A stretch of DNA of 64,000 nucleotides from RGIG3013 sp045538935 (GCA_045538935.1 JAZQEI010000027.1:1-64000); one strand, 5' to 3'. Positions 44,075-53,503 are shown, numbered from the stretch's first letter. Made by a program: numbers and translations. Notes: generated from the sequence alone by a model not told the origin.

Positions 44075-44705
44075 TAGAGTTCACACGCTCAGATATATCA
44101 TCAGCCGAAAAAATATAACTTCCAACAACTAAAACCGTGGCCCCTGCTTCAATAGCAAGAGGTGCGGTTTTTTCGTTTATGCCGCCATCTACTTGGAGCA
44201 ATATATCATACCCATTATCTTCACAATACTTCTTTAATTTTCTTAATTTATCTAGTGCCGATGGCATAAAGCCTTGCCCACCGAACCCAGGCTCAACCGA
44301 CATAACGAGTACCATGTCACAAAACGGTAAAAACTCAAATATCTCTTCAGGTTCGGTTTGCGGTTTAATGGTAAGGCAAGATTTACAACCAAGACATCTA
44401 ATTTGTTTTAATGTATCTAAAACATTTGAGCCTGCTTCATAATGAAATCCTAAATAATCAGCAACCTTAGCAAATTCCTCAATATATCTGTGTGGACGAT
44501 CTATCATTAAATGAACATCTAGTGGAATATTAGTATATTTTTTAATTGAGTTAATTACCGGTATGCCAAATGAGATATTCTTAACAAATATTCCATCCAT
44601 TACATCTAGGTGCAACATGTCTACACCTGCGGCTTCTAACTTCTTTAAATCTTCCTTTAAAGTTAAAAAATCTGCCGAAAGTACTGATGGCGAAACCTTA
44701 ATCAT
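44058..44705 (-). CDS. rpe: Ribulose-phosphate 3-epimerase
   Basis: Interconverts ribulose 5-phosphate and xylulose 5-phosphate in the pentose phosphate pathway. 215 residues: TIM barrel with SPSVLSADF (N-terminus), HLDVMDGIFV (metal-binding His and catalytic Asp), PLDVHLMIDRP, VMSVEPGFGGQGF and QVDGGINEKTAPLAIEAGA, where the second catalytic Asp lies. ATG at 44705 follows GGGAGAG; the longer frame to 44828 has no support. The gene stands alone here rather than after rsgA. Confidence 0.96.
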   Translation of the reverse strand: MIKVSPSVLSADFLTLKEDLKKLEAAGVDMLHLDVMDGIFVKNISFGIPVINSIKKYTNIPLDVHLMIDRPHRYIEEFAKVADYLGFHYEAGSNVLDTLKQIRCLGCKSCLTIKPQTEPEEIFEFLPFCDMVLVMSVEPGFGGQGFMPSALDKLRKLKKYCEDNGYDILLQVDGGINEKTAPLAIEAGATVLVVGSYIFSADDISERVNSIKNLG

Positions 44706-44912
44706 AAAAACTCTCCCTACATAAAACTTTAGATACTTTTTAAGAAAAGTCAACAAATTTAATATTATGAATTTAGTATAACATACTACATTTATAAAAT
44801 CAATTAACATAACCTCAAAATATTGCATAGTTTTTAAAAAATAGGTTGAAAATAGTGCACAAATGTATTATCATATATATGTTAAAAAACTTGGTAAGCA
44901 AGGAGACTGTTT

Positions 44913-45656
44913 ATGAGCGCACCTGATATGTCGGCATTACGCCCAAATAAAGGAAAAAAATTAATTATTGATACCGATAACGGCAGATTTGCACGTTACC
45001 CTGTTAAAACCCATGTTGTTAAAAAGGGTGATGACCTAAAAGAACTTATGGACACCTATGTAAAACCATATTTAACCGAAGGTGACGGTATATTTTTAAG
45101 CGAAAAAATGGTAGCTATCTCGCAGGGACGAGCTTGGGATATCGACGAAATTAAGCCCGGTTTTTGGGCTAAGTTCCTTGTGAAATTTGTTACAAAATCT
45201 CCATACGGAATCGGTCTTGGCAGCAAGTATACTATGGAACTCGCAATACGTGACGTAGGTCTTCCTAAAATTCTACTTGGTTGCATTTGCGCAGCCTTTA
45301 CTAAGCCGTTTGGAATTAAAGGCGTATTTTACAATGTTGTAGGTCCTAAAGCACGCGCTATTGATGGTCCCGGCGAATATGTTATTCCTCCATATAACCA
45401 CTATGCAAAAATGTGCCCACTAGAGCCTGATAAGGTTTGTAAAGAGCTTGCTGAACATACTGGCTGTTATGTTGTTATGCTTGATGCTAACGATTTGGGT
45501 GTTGAAGTTCTTGGTAAATCTGATGATAATTTCACTTTAACCATGGCACGCCAGATGTTTAAAGACAACCCATTAGACCAATCTGACCAACAAACCCCAA
45601 TAGCTATAGCTCGTAAGGTTCCTGATGACATGCAAGAGCCCGAATATAACGATTAA
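44913..45656 (+). CDS. Coenzyme F420:L-glutamate ligase-like protein
   Basis: 247 residues of the CofE/F420-0 gamma-glutamyl ligase family. It has KKGDDLKELMDTYVKPYLTEGDGIFLSEKMVAISQGR (the family's N-terminal core), YGIGLGSKYTMELAIRDVG, VGPKARAIDGPGEYVIPPY and LDANDLGVEVLG. No other F420 biosynthesis genes are near, and Clostridia of this type are not known to make F420, so it may add glutamate to a different acceptor. ATG follows AAGGAGA. Single gene with a terminator. Confidence 0.8.
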   Translation: MSAPDMSALRPNKGKKLIIDTDNGRFARYPVKTHVVKKGDDLKELMDTYVKPYLTEGDGIFLSEKMVAISQGRAWDIDEIKPGFWAKFLVKFVTKSPYGIGLGSKYTMELAIRDVGLPKILLGCICAAFTKPFGIKGVFYNVVGPKARAIDGPGEYVIPPYNHYAKMCPLEPDKVCKELAEHTGCYVVMLDANDLGVEVLGKSDDNFTLTMARQMFKDNPLDQSDQQTPIAIARKVPDDMQEPEYND

Positions 45657-45660
45657 TACA

Positions 45661-45696
45661 AAAACCTCCAAAGCTTTTGCTTTGGAGGTTTTTTAA
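45661..45696. terminator. Bidirectional terminator
   Basis: 14-bp stem AAAACCTCCAAAGC with its complement (45661-45674, 45679-45692) around TTTT, between convergent genes. Confidence 0.9.
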
Positions 45697-45700
45697 AGTT

Positions 45701-46399
45701 TTATAAAAGAATTTCAGAGTTAGTACCGTAAAATATGTCATCACGCTTGCTTATAATTTTGAAAAGTTCTTCCATTTTACCCCAAGTATCTTTAAAATCC
45801 AATTCATATGTATGGCCCCAAATATAAAAGATTTTAGGAGTATCGGTTTTTAATTCGACAAACTCGTTTGCAAGTTCAAACATTTTATCAAACTCCATAT
45901 GGTATACCGTTGGATTAAATCTATAAAGATTTGTCTGAGGATCAAAATTATGCGTAGAAGTAATAGTTCTAGAAAATTTAACACCTGTGTTGTTTTTTAT
46001 GAGTTGTGCTACTCTATCATCATTGTTAACTCCGCCGCAAGGATACGCCATACCGCGAACTTCATAACCGACAATATCAGATAAATTTAACCTATCTTGC
46101 TCAACCTGTCTAACAACTTCTTCATCATCCATAATTGTTGTAAGATTCGGGTGTGTTAAGGTATGTACTGCTACTTCGTGACCATCATATATTGCCTTAA
46201 CATCTTCCTTGTTAATCTTTGTGTGATTCGCAACATTTCCCTCGCCATCGGTTAATTTGTTAACCGTTCCCAACAACTCAGAATTTATATTGAAAGTACC
46301 TTTAAGATCATATTTATTAAGCAATTCAATAAATCTTATATCTTGCAAAACTGCATCATCATAACTAAAAGTTATTGCCTTCATTTTTCCATTAAACAT
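45701..46399 (-). CDS. Polysaccharide deacetylase family protein
   Basis: 232 residues of the NodB fold. TFSYDDAVLQD (Asp-Asp metal motif, about 10), VAVHTLTHPNL (HxxxH metal motif, about 80) and YPCGG (about 123) are visible. No signal peptide, so it acts in the cytoplasm or on an intracellular sugar or amide rather than on peptidoglycan (inference). ATG follows AAGGTGG. Single gene, terminators on both sides. Confidence 0.88.
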   Translation of the reverse strand: MFNGKMKAITFSYDDAVLQDIRFIELLNKYDLKGTFNINSELLGTVNKLTDGEGNVANHTKINKEDVKAIYDGHEVAVHTLTHPNLTTIMDDEEVVRQVEQDRLNLSDIVGYEVRGMAYPCGGVNNDDRVAQLIKNNTGVKFSRTITSTHNFDPQTNLYRFNPTVYHMEFDKMFELANEFVELKTDTPKIFYIWGHTYELDFKDTWGKMEELFKIISKRDDIFYGTNSEILL

Positions 46400-46455
46400 A
46401 TATTAGCACCACCTTATTTTTTAAAAGTGTAACACAATACTGTAAAAAAAGCAAT

Positions 46456-46487
46456 AAAAAAGCCAACTAAAAATAGTTGGCTTTTTT
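46456..46487 (-). terminator. Terminator downstream of the foldase lipoprotein gene
   Basis: 14-bp stem AAAAAAGCCAACTA/TAGTTGGCTTTTTT (46456-46469, 46474-46487), loop AAAA; the minus-strand T-run follows the stop of the lipoprotein gene at 46491. Confidence 0.85.
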
Positions 46488-46490
46488 AAA

Positions 46491-47507
46491 TTATTGATTC
46501 TTATAAACAACTTTAGATGCAAGGAATTCAATTGCAAGAGTTGTGTAAATCTCTCTTTCAATTGTGGTTGCACTATTTTGTTTTTTGATTTCATCGACAG
46601 ACATAGAAGACTCACTTGCAACTTTTTCAAGTTCTTTGTTAAAGGCTTCTTCAGTAACTAGGTCATACTTATCAACAATAGCATAAGCTAAGAGATAGTT
46701 ATCTATAAAACCATTTTTTGCATTTTCTGTCATAGTGGTTTCAAACTGCTCAACAGTCATGCCGTTTTGCTGTAAAAAAGCCTCTAGGGTAGTACCTTGT
46801 TGTGTAGCATATTGAGTATAGTAATTCTTTGCCTCATCTACCATACTTTCAATTTCTTTTTCGGGTTGCTTTAGTATTTTAGAGTTCTTTGTAACATAAT
46901 TCCAAGCAAAATCTTGAACTGTTAAGGCAACCATTTCTTCTTTAAAAGCATCATAGGTAGAATAACCTAGCTTTGTTGCCACTTCATCATTAACTTCAGG
47001 ATATGTTGTGCGTGTTATGGAATTTACAGTAACAGTAAATACAACCGGCTTGCCTGCTAAATCTGGAGAGTTTTGATATGGGTCAGGAAATTTTAAGTTT
47101 AAATCAACAGTTTTGCCAACTTGTACACCAATAAGTCCATCTTCAAAACCATCGATAAAACTGTTAGATCCTATCACTAGATCGTAACTGTCAGATGCGC
47201 CACCGTCAAATGCAACACCGTCAATTTTACCAACAAAAGCAATATTAGCGGTATCGCCATCAGCAACTGCACCTTCAGTTAACTTTTTGGTTGTTGTAAG
47301 TGATTTACTAGATAACTGCGACTTAATAAGTTCATCCATATGAGTAATAAAATCATCAGATTTTAAATCAATCTCAATAGCAGAACAATCAACCAATTCT
47401 ACATAATCGGTCATGTCGTAATTCATCCATTCACGTTTGTTAGAACATCCGCACAGGGTACTAAATAATAGTATTAATACTAAAGCAAAAGAAATATATT
47501 TTTTCAT
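46491..47507 (-). CDS. Lipoprotein with trigger-factor-type FKBP domain (extracytoplasmic foldase)
   Basis: 338 residues. The N-terminus is a lipoprotein signal (MKKYISFALVLILLFSTLCGC, lipobox LCGC, cysteine at 21). A trigger-factor-type peptidyl-prolyl isomerase domain follows at about 80-190 (GDTANIAFVGKIDGVAFDGG, GSNSFIDGFEDGLIGVQVG, FPDPYQNSPDLAGKPVVF), then a helical SurA/trigger-factor C-like domain (about 195-338). The ATG at 47507 follows GAGG. It probably folds exported proteins on the outer face of the membrane. It lies downstream of the ftsZ terminator. Confidence 0.88.
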   Translation of the reverse strand: MKKYISFALVLILLFSTLCGCSNKREWMNYDMTDYVELVDCSAIEIDLKSDDFITHMDELIKSQLSSKSLTTTKKLTEGAVADGDTANIAFVGKIDGVAFDGGASDSYDLVIGSNSFIDGFEDGLIGVQVGKTVDLNLKFPDPYQNSPDLAGKPVVFTVTVNSITRTTYPEVNDEVATKLGYSTYDAFKEEMVALTVQDFAWNYVTKNSKILKQPEKEIESMVDEAKNYYTQYATQQGTTLEAFLQQNGMTVEQFETTMTENAKNGFIDNYLLAYAIVDKYDLVTEEAFNKELEKVASESSMSVDEIKKQNSATTIEREIYTTLAIEFLASKVVYKNQ

Positions 47508-47532
47508 AATAACCTCACAAATAATTAATAAA

Positions 47533-47570
47533 AATGCTCCGAACATATACATGCCGGAGCATTAATTTAA
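47533..47570 (-). terminator. Terminator of ftsZ
   Basis: Minus-strand stem AATGCTCCG/CGGAGCATT (47533-47541, 47555-47563) followed by TTTTTATT; ends the division operon just before the lipoprotein gene. Confidence 0.8.
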
Positions 47571-47581
47571 ACTAAAAGAAA

Positions 47582-48658
47582 TTACTTGTTAAAAATGTCA
47601 AGAACGTCGCTAAAGCGATTATCGTCATCAGCTTCATTATCGGCTGCAACAGACTCAAAAATCTTACCAAGTTCGCTACCTAGGTTGTTCTTAGCTTTTT
47701 TATCTTCACCAAGACCTGTAGCTACAACAGTAACACGAATTGTATCATCTAATGTGCTATCGAGCTGTGCACCCCAAATAATGTTTGCTTCAGGATGAGC
47801 CATGTCCGATATAATAGAAGCTGCCAATTCAACTTCTTCAAGGCCAATATCTTCAGAACCAGTAATGCTAATAATAACACCGTGGGCATTATCCATAGAA
47901 GTTTCAATAAGCGGACTAGTAATTGCAGCTCTTGCAGCTTGCTCTGCCTTGTCTCTGCCAGTAGCAACGCCAACGCCCATATGTGCATAACCGGAGTCAG
48001 ACATAATAGCCTTAACGTCTGCAAAGTCAAGATTAACGAGTGATGTAACATTAATAAGCTCAGATATACTCTGAACGCCCTGTCGAAGAACATCATCAGC
48101 AATGTTAAATGCGTTTTTAAATGTTATTTTTTCTTCAGAAACATACTTTAAGCGCTCATTAGGAATAACAACAAGGCTATCTACAAAATCACTTAAGTTT
48201 GCAATACCGGCTTCTGCCTGATCCATTCTGCGCTTACCTTCAAAAGCAAAAGGCTTTGTAACAATACCAACAGTGAGTATTCCTAACTCTCTTGCGATTT
48301 GAGCAACAATAGGAGCAGCACCTGTACCGGTACCACCGCCCATACCGGCAGTAATAAATATCATATCTGCATCGCGGATAGCAGAGATAATTTCATCTCT
48401 AGATTCTTCAGCAGCATTACGGCCTTGGTCAGGATTTGCACCTGCGCCCATACCACTTGTTACTCTTTCACCAATTTGAATCTTTTGGTCAGCCTTAGAC
48501 TGATAAAGAGCAGCTTTATCGGTGTTAACAGCAACAAATTCTACACCTTTAACGCCTGCTTCAACCATGCGGTTAACAGCGTTACCGCCGCCGCCACCAA
48601 CGCCTACTACCTTAATTTGAACAACGTTTGCTAATTCGTTTGCAACTTCGAATGCCAT
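47582..48658 (-). CDS. ftsZ: Cell division protein FtsZ
   Basis: Tubulin-like GTPase that builds the Z-ring. 358 residues: NAVNRMVE after VGVGGGGG, the tubulin signature AGMGGGTGTGAAPIVA (about 103-118), and the C-terminal domain to about 320. The tail after the core is short (about 30 residues) and ends RFSDVLDIFNK; it lacks the usual D-IP-FLR type peptide that binds FtsA/SepF/ZapA partners, keeping only DVLDIF. ATG follows ATGGAGGAATG. The promoter may be TTGAAA-N17-TAATAT in the 178-bp gap upstream. No ftsA is next to it. Confidence 0.96.
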   Translation of the reverse strand: MAFEVANELANVVQIKVVGVGGGGGNAVNRMVEAGVKGVEFVAVNTDKAALYQSKADQKIQIGERVTSGMGAGANPDQGRNAAEESRDEIISAIRDADMIFITAGMGGGTGTGAAPIVAQIARELGILTVGIVTKPFAFEGKRRMDQAEAGIANLSDFVDSLVVIPNERLKYVSEEKITFKNAFNIADDVLRQGVQSISELINVTSLVNLDFADVKAIMSDSGYAHMGVGVATGRDKAEQAARAAITSPLIETSMDNAHGVIISITGSEDIGLEEVELAASIISDMAHPEANIIWGAQLDSTLDDTIRVTVVATGLGEDKKAKNNLGSELGKIFESVAADNEADDDNRFSDVLDIFNK

Positions 48659-48836
48659 TTAACTCATTCCTCCATATTAAAAATCCTGTGTTTTTAAGAT
48701 AAATATATGTACACACAATTATTCGTATATAATATTATCACATCAAAAATAAAATTTCAACAATTTTATTTATATATTTTAATATTTTTTCATTTTTTTA
48801 TTAAAATGATTACTTTTCTGATAATTAAAGCCTAAA
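48659..48836 (-). promoter_or_regulatory. ftsZ upstream gap with a candidate promoter
   Basis: 178-bp AT-rich gap between the ftsQ stop and ftsZ start. On the minus strand TTGAAA is 17 bp from TAATAT, which could give ftsZ its own transcript, and GGAGG is near the start codon. No gene seen in it. Confidence 0.45.
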
Positions 48837-49844
48837 TTATCCGCTTGTTTTATTATTTTTACTGCTGGAACTCTGTTTTACACCGCTACTTGTATGCTGT
48901 TTTTTACTAGTGCTTTGTGCGGTGCTTGAAGACAATTTCGAACTTTGCTCAGAACTTGTAGTTAATTTTTTAGAGCTAGAAGATGTTACATCTTGTTTAT
49001 TGTCATCTTTTAAATCTTCAGTATTTTCTTGAGAACCAAAATATCCGCTTATATTGCTTTCTTTAAAATAGGCTTCCTGTTTGTTTGTACTCCAAGCAGA
49101 CAAAGTAATAATACCAGTTACATCTTTGCTCATTTTCTTATACATACTTACAAAATGTGCCGTTTTGCCCTCAAATTCACTTTTGGTGCCAAACAACAAA
49201 ACGAGTCTGTTATCTACCAGCAGTTTAATGTTCAAATCATCGGTTATATCTATTATTTGAACATCAATACCATAAGATTTAAATGCATTAAAAATTTTAT
49301 CTGCTAAAAATCTGTCTTCAGAAGACGAAAAATCTATGTAATCACCCGTATCTCCACTAATTTTATTGGAAAGTCTTATTTCTAATAAATCTTCAGGTAC
49401 CTCTGATATAAACTCAAGTATTTTATTATCGCCGTCACACAAAAAATATTGTCCATCAGAAAAATAGCAAATTTCCGCAGTAGTATCTGTAACCGAAATT
49501 TCAATTTCACCTGAAAAATTTCGTTTAACCGTTGCTGTTTTAACATACGGTAATTTTTTTGTTATTTTTTTATCCGAATTTATACCACCAGACATAAAAG
49601 CATTTTCGCCAATTGTAATACCCGATGCCTCTATAATCTGTTCATTAGAATAAATTGTAGAGCCATTTACACTAATTGTTGTAATTGGGAAAAAAACCGT
49701 TAATGATAAAATTATTGCTACCGATAACAAAATTAAAATAAAACTAACAAAAATTCGTATTGCTTTTTGACGTCTTTTTTTACGCCTTTTTTGTGCAGAT
49801 TGTTTTCTTCTTGTTTCTCTTTCTCGATTTTGTTCGTATTCCAT
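48837..49844 (-). CDS. ftsQ: Cell division protein FtsQ/DivIB
   Basis: 335 residues from ATG 49844, 6 nt after GGAG. A basic cytoplasmic stretch (about 1-26), one membrane helix (about 27-50, IRIFVSFILILLSVAIIL), a POTRA domain (about 50-125, ITTISVNGSTIYSNEQIIEASGI) and a beta domain follow. The last 60 residues are Ser/Thr/Lys-rich low complexity (QSSKLSSSTAQSTS and similar), longer than usual. It belongs to the FtsQLB-type divisome complex with FtsL. Directly downstream of murA. Confidence 0.9.
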   Translation of the reverse strand: MEYEQNRERETRRKQSAQKRRKKRRQKAIRIFVSFILILLSVAIILSLTVFFPITTISVNGSTIYSNEQIIEASGITIGENAFMSGGINSDKKITKKLPYVKTATVKRNFSGEIEISVTDTTAEICYFSDGQYFLCDGDNKILEFISEVPEDLLEIRLSNKISGDTGDYIDFSSSEDRFLADKIFNAFKSYGIDVQIIDITDDLNIKLLVDNRLVLLFGTKSEFEGKTAHFVSMYKKMSKDVTGIITLSAWSTNKQEAYFKESNISGYFGSQENTEDLKDDNKQDVTSSSSKKLTTSSEQSSKLSSSTAQSTSKKQHTSSGVKQSSSSKNNKTSG

Positions 49845-49856
49845 GCTTTTCTCCAA

Positions 49857-51110
49857 TTAATATCTTTTTATATCTACTCCAAGATGTTGTAAATTTTGTT
49901 CAAAATTTTCATATCCTCTGTCTATATGACAGATTTTATCAATTTCGGTAATACCTTCACATTTAAGAGCCGCGACAGCCAAAGCGGCACCGCCTCTTAA
50001 GTCTGTACACTCAACCGCTGCGCCAGACAAGAAATTTACTCCCTGTACAATAGCAATATTACCTTTAACTTTAATATTTGCACCTAATCTATTAAGCTCA
50101 TCGGTATACTTAAATCTGCTCTCAAATATATTTTCAACAAAAACAGTTGTACCTTTAGCCACTGTTTGCATGGCTAATAATAACGGAGCTGCATCGGTTG
50201 GAAATCCAGGATATACCGACGTTTGCACAGTAGGTATGGCCACTAGTTTTTTAGGAGCTTTAAGATAAATATAGTTTGACGAACATCTTACATGGCACCC
50301 TGCTTGTTTAAACGCGCTTATTACTGATATCATATGGGACGATTTTGCACAGTTGATTTTTGTGCTACCACCACTAATTGCTGCCGCCGACATATATGTT
50401 GCTGCCGCAATTCTATCAGGAATAACTGTGTGTTCTGCGGCAAATAGAGATGCCTTTCCGTTTATTTGAATGGTGTCAGTTCCGGCACCTTTAACATCTG
50501 CTCCCGCTTTATTTAAAAAATCAGCCAAATCGCATATTTCAGGCTCTTTTGCAGCATTATGTATAAGGGTGGTTCCTTTGCATACACTTGAAGCTAACAT
50601 AATATTTTCTGTGGCTCCAACACTTGGGAACATAAGCCATATATTATTACCAATAAGCCCAGATTTGCAATTACAATTTAAATAGCCGTGTCTCTCTATA
50701 ATCTCTGCACCCAATGTTTTTAGACCATCTATATGCATATCTATTGGCCTTGGTCCTAATTCACAACCACCAGGGCTACAAAGTTTTGCTTTTCCTGCTC
50801 TGCCCAAAATTGCTCCTAAAAAAATTATAGATGAACGCATCTCACGCATAAGCGTATGCGGAATATCGCATCTATTAGCAGACGATGAATCTACAATAAC
50901 GCTGTTGCCTTGTCTAGAACACTTGCACCCTAAATATGTAAGAATATTTATTGATGCTCTTACATCCGATAAATTCGGACAGTTATGTATAACATTAATA
51001 CCTTTGCATAAATATGTAGCGGCTAAAATAGGTAAAACACTGTTTTTGGCTCCGTGTATATCAATTTCACCATCTACAACGCAAGGACCATTTATATAAA
51101 GCTTAGACAT
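49857..51110 (-). CDS. murA: UDP-N-acetylglucosamine 1-carboxyvinyltransferase
   Basis: First committed enzyme of peptidoglycan synthesis; adds enolpyruvate to UDP-GlcNAc. 417 residues with AKNSVLPILAATYL (substrate Lys-Asn near 22), CSPGGCELGPRPIDMHIDGL (Cys near 115, the fosfomycin-sensitive nucleophile), and VYPGFPTDAAPL in the second lobe. Asp305 counterpart lies in TDAAP. Length is normal. Position between murG and ftsQ fits Clostridia clusters. Confidence 0.96.
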   Translation of the reverse strand: MSKLYINGPCVVDGEIDIHGAKNSVLPILAATYLCKGINVIHNCPNLSDVRASINILTYLGCKCSRQGNSVIVDSSSANRCDIPHTLMREMRSSIIFLGAILGRAGKAKLCSPGGCELGPRPIDMHIDGLKTLGAEIIERHGYLNCNCKSGLIGNNIWLMFPSVGATENIMLASSVCKGTTLIHNAAKEPEICDLADFLNKAGADVKGAGTDTIQINGKASLFAAEHTVIPDRIAAATYMSAAAISGGSTKINCAKSSHMISVISAFKQAGCHVRCSSNYIYLKAPKKLVAIPTVQTSVYPGFPTDAAPLLLAMQTVAKGTTVFVENIFESRFKYTDELNRLGANIKVKGNIAIVQGVNFLSGAAVECTDLRGGAALAVAALKCEGITEIDKICHIDRGYENFEQNLQHLGVDIKRY

Positions 51111-51174
51111 AAACGCACCTCATTTATGAACCATAGTTTGTTACAGTTCATAATATGCCGTGCGTTCAAAAGTG

Positions 51175-52296
51175 TTAATTTTGCTTTAATACATTTGTAA
51201 TTGTGTTGAAAATGCGCTCGTTTGAATCAATAATTGCCGATTTAGAAGCAGCGTTACCCATTTCGTTTAATTTTTGTGTATCGTCAACGAGCCCGGATAC
51301 TGTTTTTGTTAAAGAGTCAACACTTAAATTTTTCTCCTCTATTATCTCAGCAGCTCCAGCGTTCACAAGAGTCATGGCGTTAAAGTACTGATGATTTTCT
51401 GCAACATACGGAGAAGGGATTAATACCGATGGTTTACCCAATGCTTGAAGTTCGCATAAAGTAATTGCACCTGCTCGGCAAATAACTATGTCCGCAGCCG
51501 ACATACATACATCCATATCATCTATATATGCACGTATATCTAAATTATCGGCATTAAGGTCAACACCTAAGTTCTTTAATTCACTAATAAAATTGTCATA
51601 TCCATTTTTACCGGTTGCATGAATATAGTGATATTTGTTGCTTTTATATGTGTTAGCAATAAAGCCACAAATAGCTTTATTAATAGGGGCGGCACCTAAG
51701 CTTCCGCCAAACGATAAAATTATGGGTTTATTTTCAACACCAATTTGTTTCTTTGATTTATTACCATCACTATTAATTAAGCTCTGACGAACCGGGTTGC
51801 CTGTAACTACAGGCTCACCATTCATATTTATTCTTGTCTTTGCATCAGCAAACGCAATCATAACTTTATCAACATCATTCACAAGCATTTTAGTTGTAAC
51901 GCCCGGAAACGCGTTTTGCTCGTGAATAACCGTTTTAATTTTAAGCTTTGCCGCTTGTCTTAAAACAGGACCACTAACATATCCACCGGTACCCATAACA
52001 ATATCGGGATTTAATTCTTTTAAAAGTTTCTTGGCATTATTTGATGCCGAAAAAACTTTTTTGACCGCAATAATGTTACGTTTTATATTTTTAAAAGATA
52101 GACTTCTTTGAAAACCTTCTACCTCTATAGGATAAAAATCATAACCGGCTTTGGGCACCAATGTTTGTTCTAAACCATCTTTCTTACCTATATAACTGAT
52201 TTTTGTATCGGGCATTTTTTCTTTAATATAACCCGCAACTGCTAAGGCAGGATTTATATGTCCCGCTGTGCCACCACCTGCAAACAATATATGCAT
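51175..52296 (-). CDS. murG: UDP-N-acetylglucosamine-lipid I GlcNAc transferase
   Basis: Converts lipid I to lipid II on the inner leaflet. 373 residues of the GT-B fold: GGGTAGHINPALAVA near the start (first glycine loop), GTGGYVSGP, HEQNAFPG, ILSFGGSLGAAPIN (second glycine loop) and the donor-site segment AGAITLCELQALGKPSVLIPSPYVAENHQ. ATG follows GAGGATAA. The 64-bp gap to murA has no obvious promoter. Confidence 0.96.
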   Translation of the reverse strand: MHILFAGGGTAGHINPALAVAGYIKEKMPDTKISYIGKKDGLEQTLVPKAGYDFYPIEVEGFQRSLSFKNIKRNIIAVKKVFSASNNAKKLLKELNPDIVMGTGGYVSGPVLRQAAKLKIKTVIHEQNAFPGVTTKMLVNDVDKVMIAFADAKTRINMNGEPVVTGNPVRQSLINSDGNKSKKQIGVENKPIILSFGGSLGAAPINKAICGFIANTYKSNKYHYIHATGKNGYDNFISELKNLGVDLNADNLDIRAYIDDMDVCMSAADIVICRAGAITLCELQALGKPSVLIPSPYVAENHQYFNAMTLVNAGAAEIIEEKNLSVDSLTKTVSGLVDDTQKLNEMGNAASKSAIIDSNERIFNTITNVLKQN

Positions 52297-52315
52297 AAAA
52301 TTATCCTCGAATCAA

Positions 52316-53470
52316 CTAATATTTTTCAATAGACGATGCTCTTGAAATTGATAGCACAATTCCCATTTGCGCGAGCAACAACAAGAGCGACGTTCCTCCG
52401 TAACTGAAAAAAGGTAAGCTAATACCTGTATTAGGAATGGTATTTGTTACAACTAATATATTCAATACCATTTGTATTCCAACTTGGAATGTTAAACCAA
52501 CCGCCATTAAAGAGCCAAATTTATCTGGTGCATTCATTGCAATTGTAAATCCACGCCAAATAAGTGCACAGAACAAAAGAATAATAACAACTGCACCAAT
52601 AAAACCTAATTCCTCGCATACAATTGAAAAAATAAAATCATTATGTGGTTCTGGAACCCATAAATATTTTTGTCGTGATTGACCTATTCCTCTTCCAAGT
52701 AAACCGCCAGAACCGATAGCCAAAAGGCTTTGTATGGTTTGATATCCTTTACCACTAGCATCAGCCCACGGATCTAGCCAATATTGAATTCTACTTGAAC
52801 CATAACTTACCACACCGGTTAAAATCGCAACAGCGCCAAGCGCTACACCGCCGCCTACACCAATACCAATATATTTACCCTTAATGCCGCCTACAATCAT
52901 AAGGATAACTCCTATTGAGAATATAAGCAACGTTGCCGATAGGTGCGTTTCAACAACTACTAATAAACAAACTATCATTAAAAGTGCACCTAACGTTAAT
53001 ACGCCAAACTTAAATGTTTTCATTTGGTTGTAATTCTTTGCAATTAAGTGTGAAAACAATAAAATTATAGAGAATTTTGCAATTTCTGACGGTTGAAAAC
53101 TAAAAGAGCCTATAACAAACCATCTCTTATAATCTACACCCTCTATCATTGGTGGCATAATTAGCAAAACGGCTAAAAGAACAACCGAAACGCCATATAT
53201 AACCCATGCAAATTTACGCCAAAAATGATAATTAATGCTTGAAAAAACACGCATAATTACAAGGCCAGCTATTGCAAACAAGCCTTGCCTTAAAATAAAT
53301 CTAAAGCTATCTCCAAAATAAGTTAGAGAGTATGCATAACTGGCAGAAAACAACATTAAAAGGCCTATAAGTAAAATAATAACCACTAGGCATAAAAACA
53401 CAACATCAACTTTTCCTTGCTGCCAAAAGCTAGAAGTTGCTGTCTTTTTTCGCGTGGCTTTTGTTTCCAT
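52316..53470 (-). CDS. ftsW: SEDS glycosyltransferase FtsW
   Basis: Lipid II polymerase of the divisome. 384 residues, about ten membrane helices, preceded by a cytoplasmic basic stretch. SEDS motifs include GFDYKRWFVIGSFSFQPSEIAKF-like (VDYKRWFVIGSFSFQPSEIAKF), DPWADASGKGYQTIQSLLAIGSGGLLGRG, PEPHNDFIFSIVCEELGFIG and FFSYGGTSLL. The Asp in the extracellular loop is the candidate catalytic residue. Encoded near its class B PBP partner. Confidence 0.95.
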   Translation of the reverse strand: METKATRKKTATSSFWQQGKVDVVFLCLVVIILLIGLLMLFSASYAYSLTYFGDSFRFILRQGLFAIAGLVIMRVFSSINYHFWRKFAWVIYGVSVVLLAVLLIMPPMIEGVDYKRWFVIGSFSFQPSEIAKFSIILLFSHLIAKNYNQMKTFKFGVLTLGALLMIVCLLVVVETHLSATLLIFSIGVILMIVGGIKGKYIGIGVGGGVALGAVAILTGVVSYGSSRIQYWLDPWADASGKGYQTIQSLLAIGSGGLLGRGIGQSRQKYLWVPEPHNDFIFSIVCEELGFIGAVVIILLFCALIWRGFTIAMNAPDKFGSLMAVGLTFQVGIQMVLNILVVTNTIPNTGISLPFFSYGGTSLLLLLAQMGIVLSISRASSIEKY

Positions 53471-53503
53471 GCAAATACCCTCCGTAAAAATTTAAATTTA
53501 AGT

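Noticed and set aside
44706..44828. 41-residue extension of rpe
   Set aside because: No homology, and the ATG at 44705 has a good ribosome binding site and starts with the usual family sequence.
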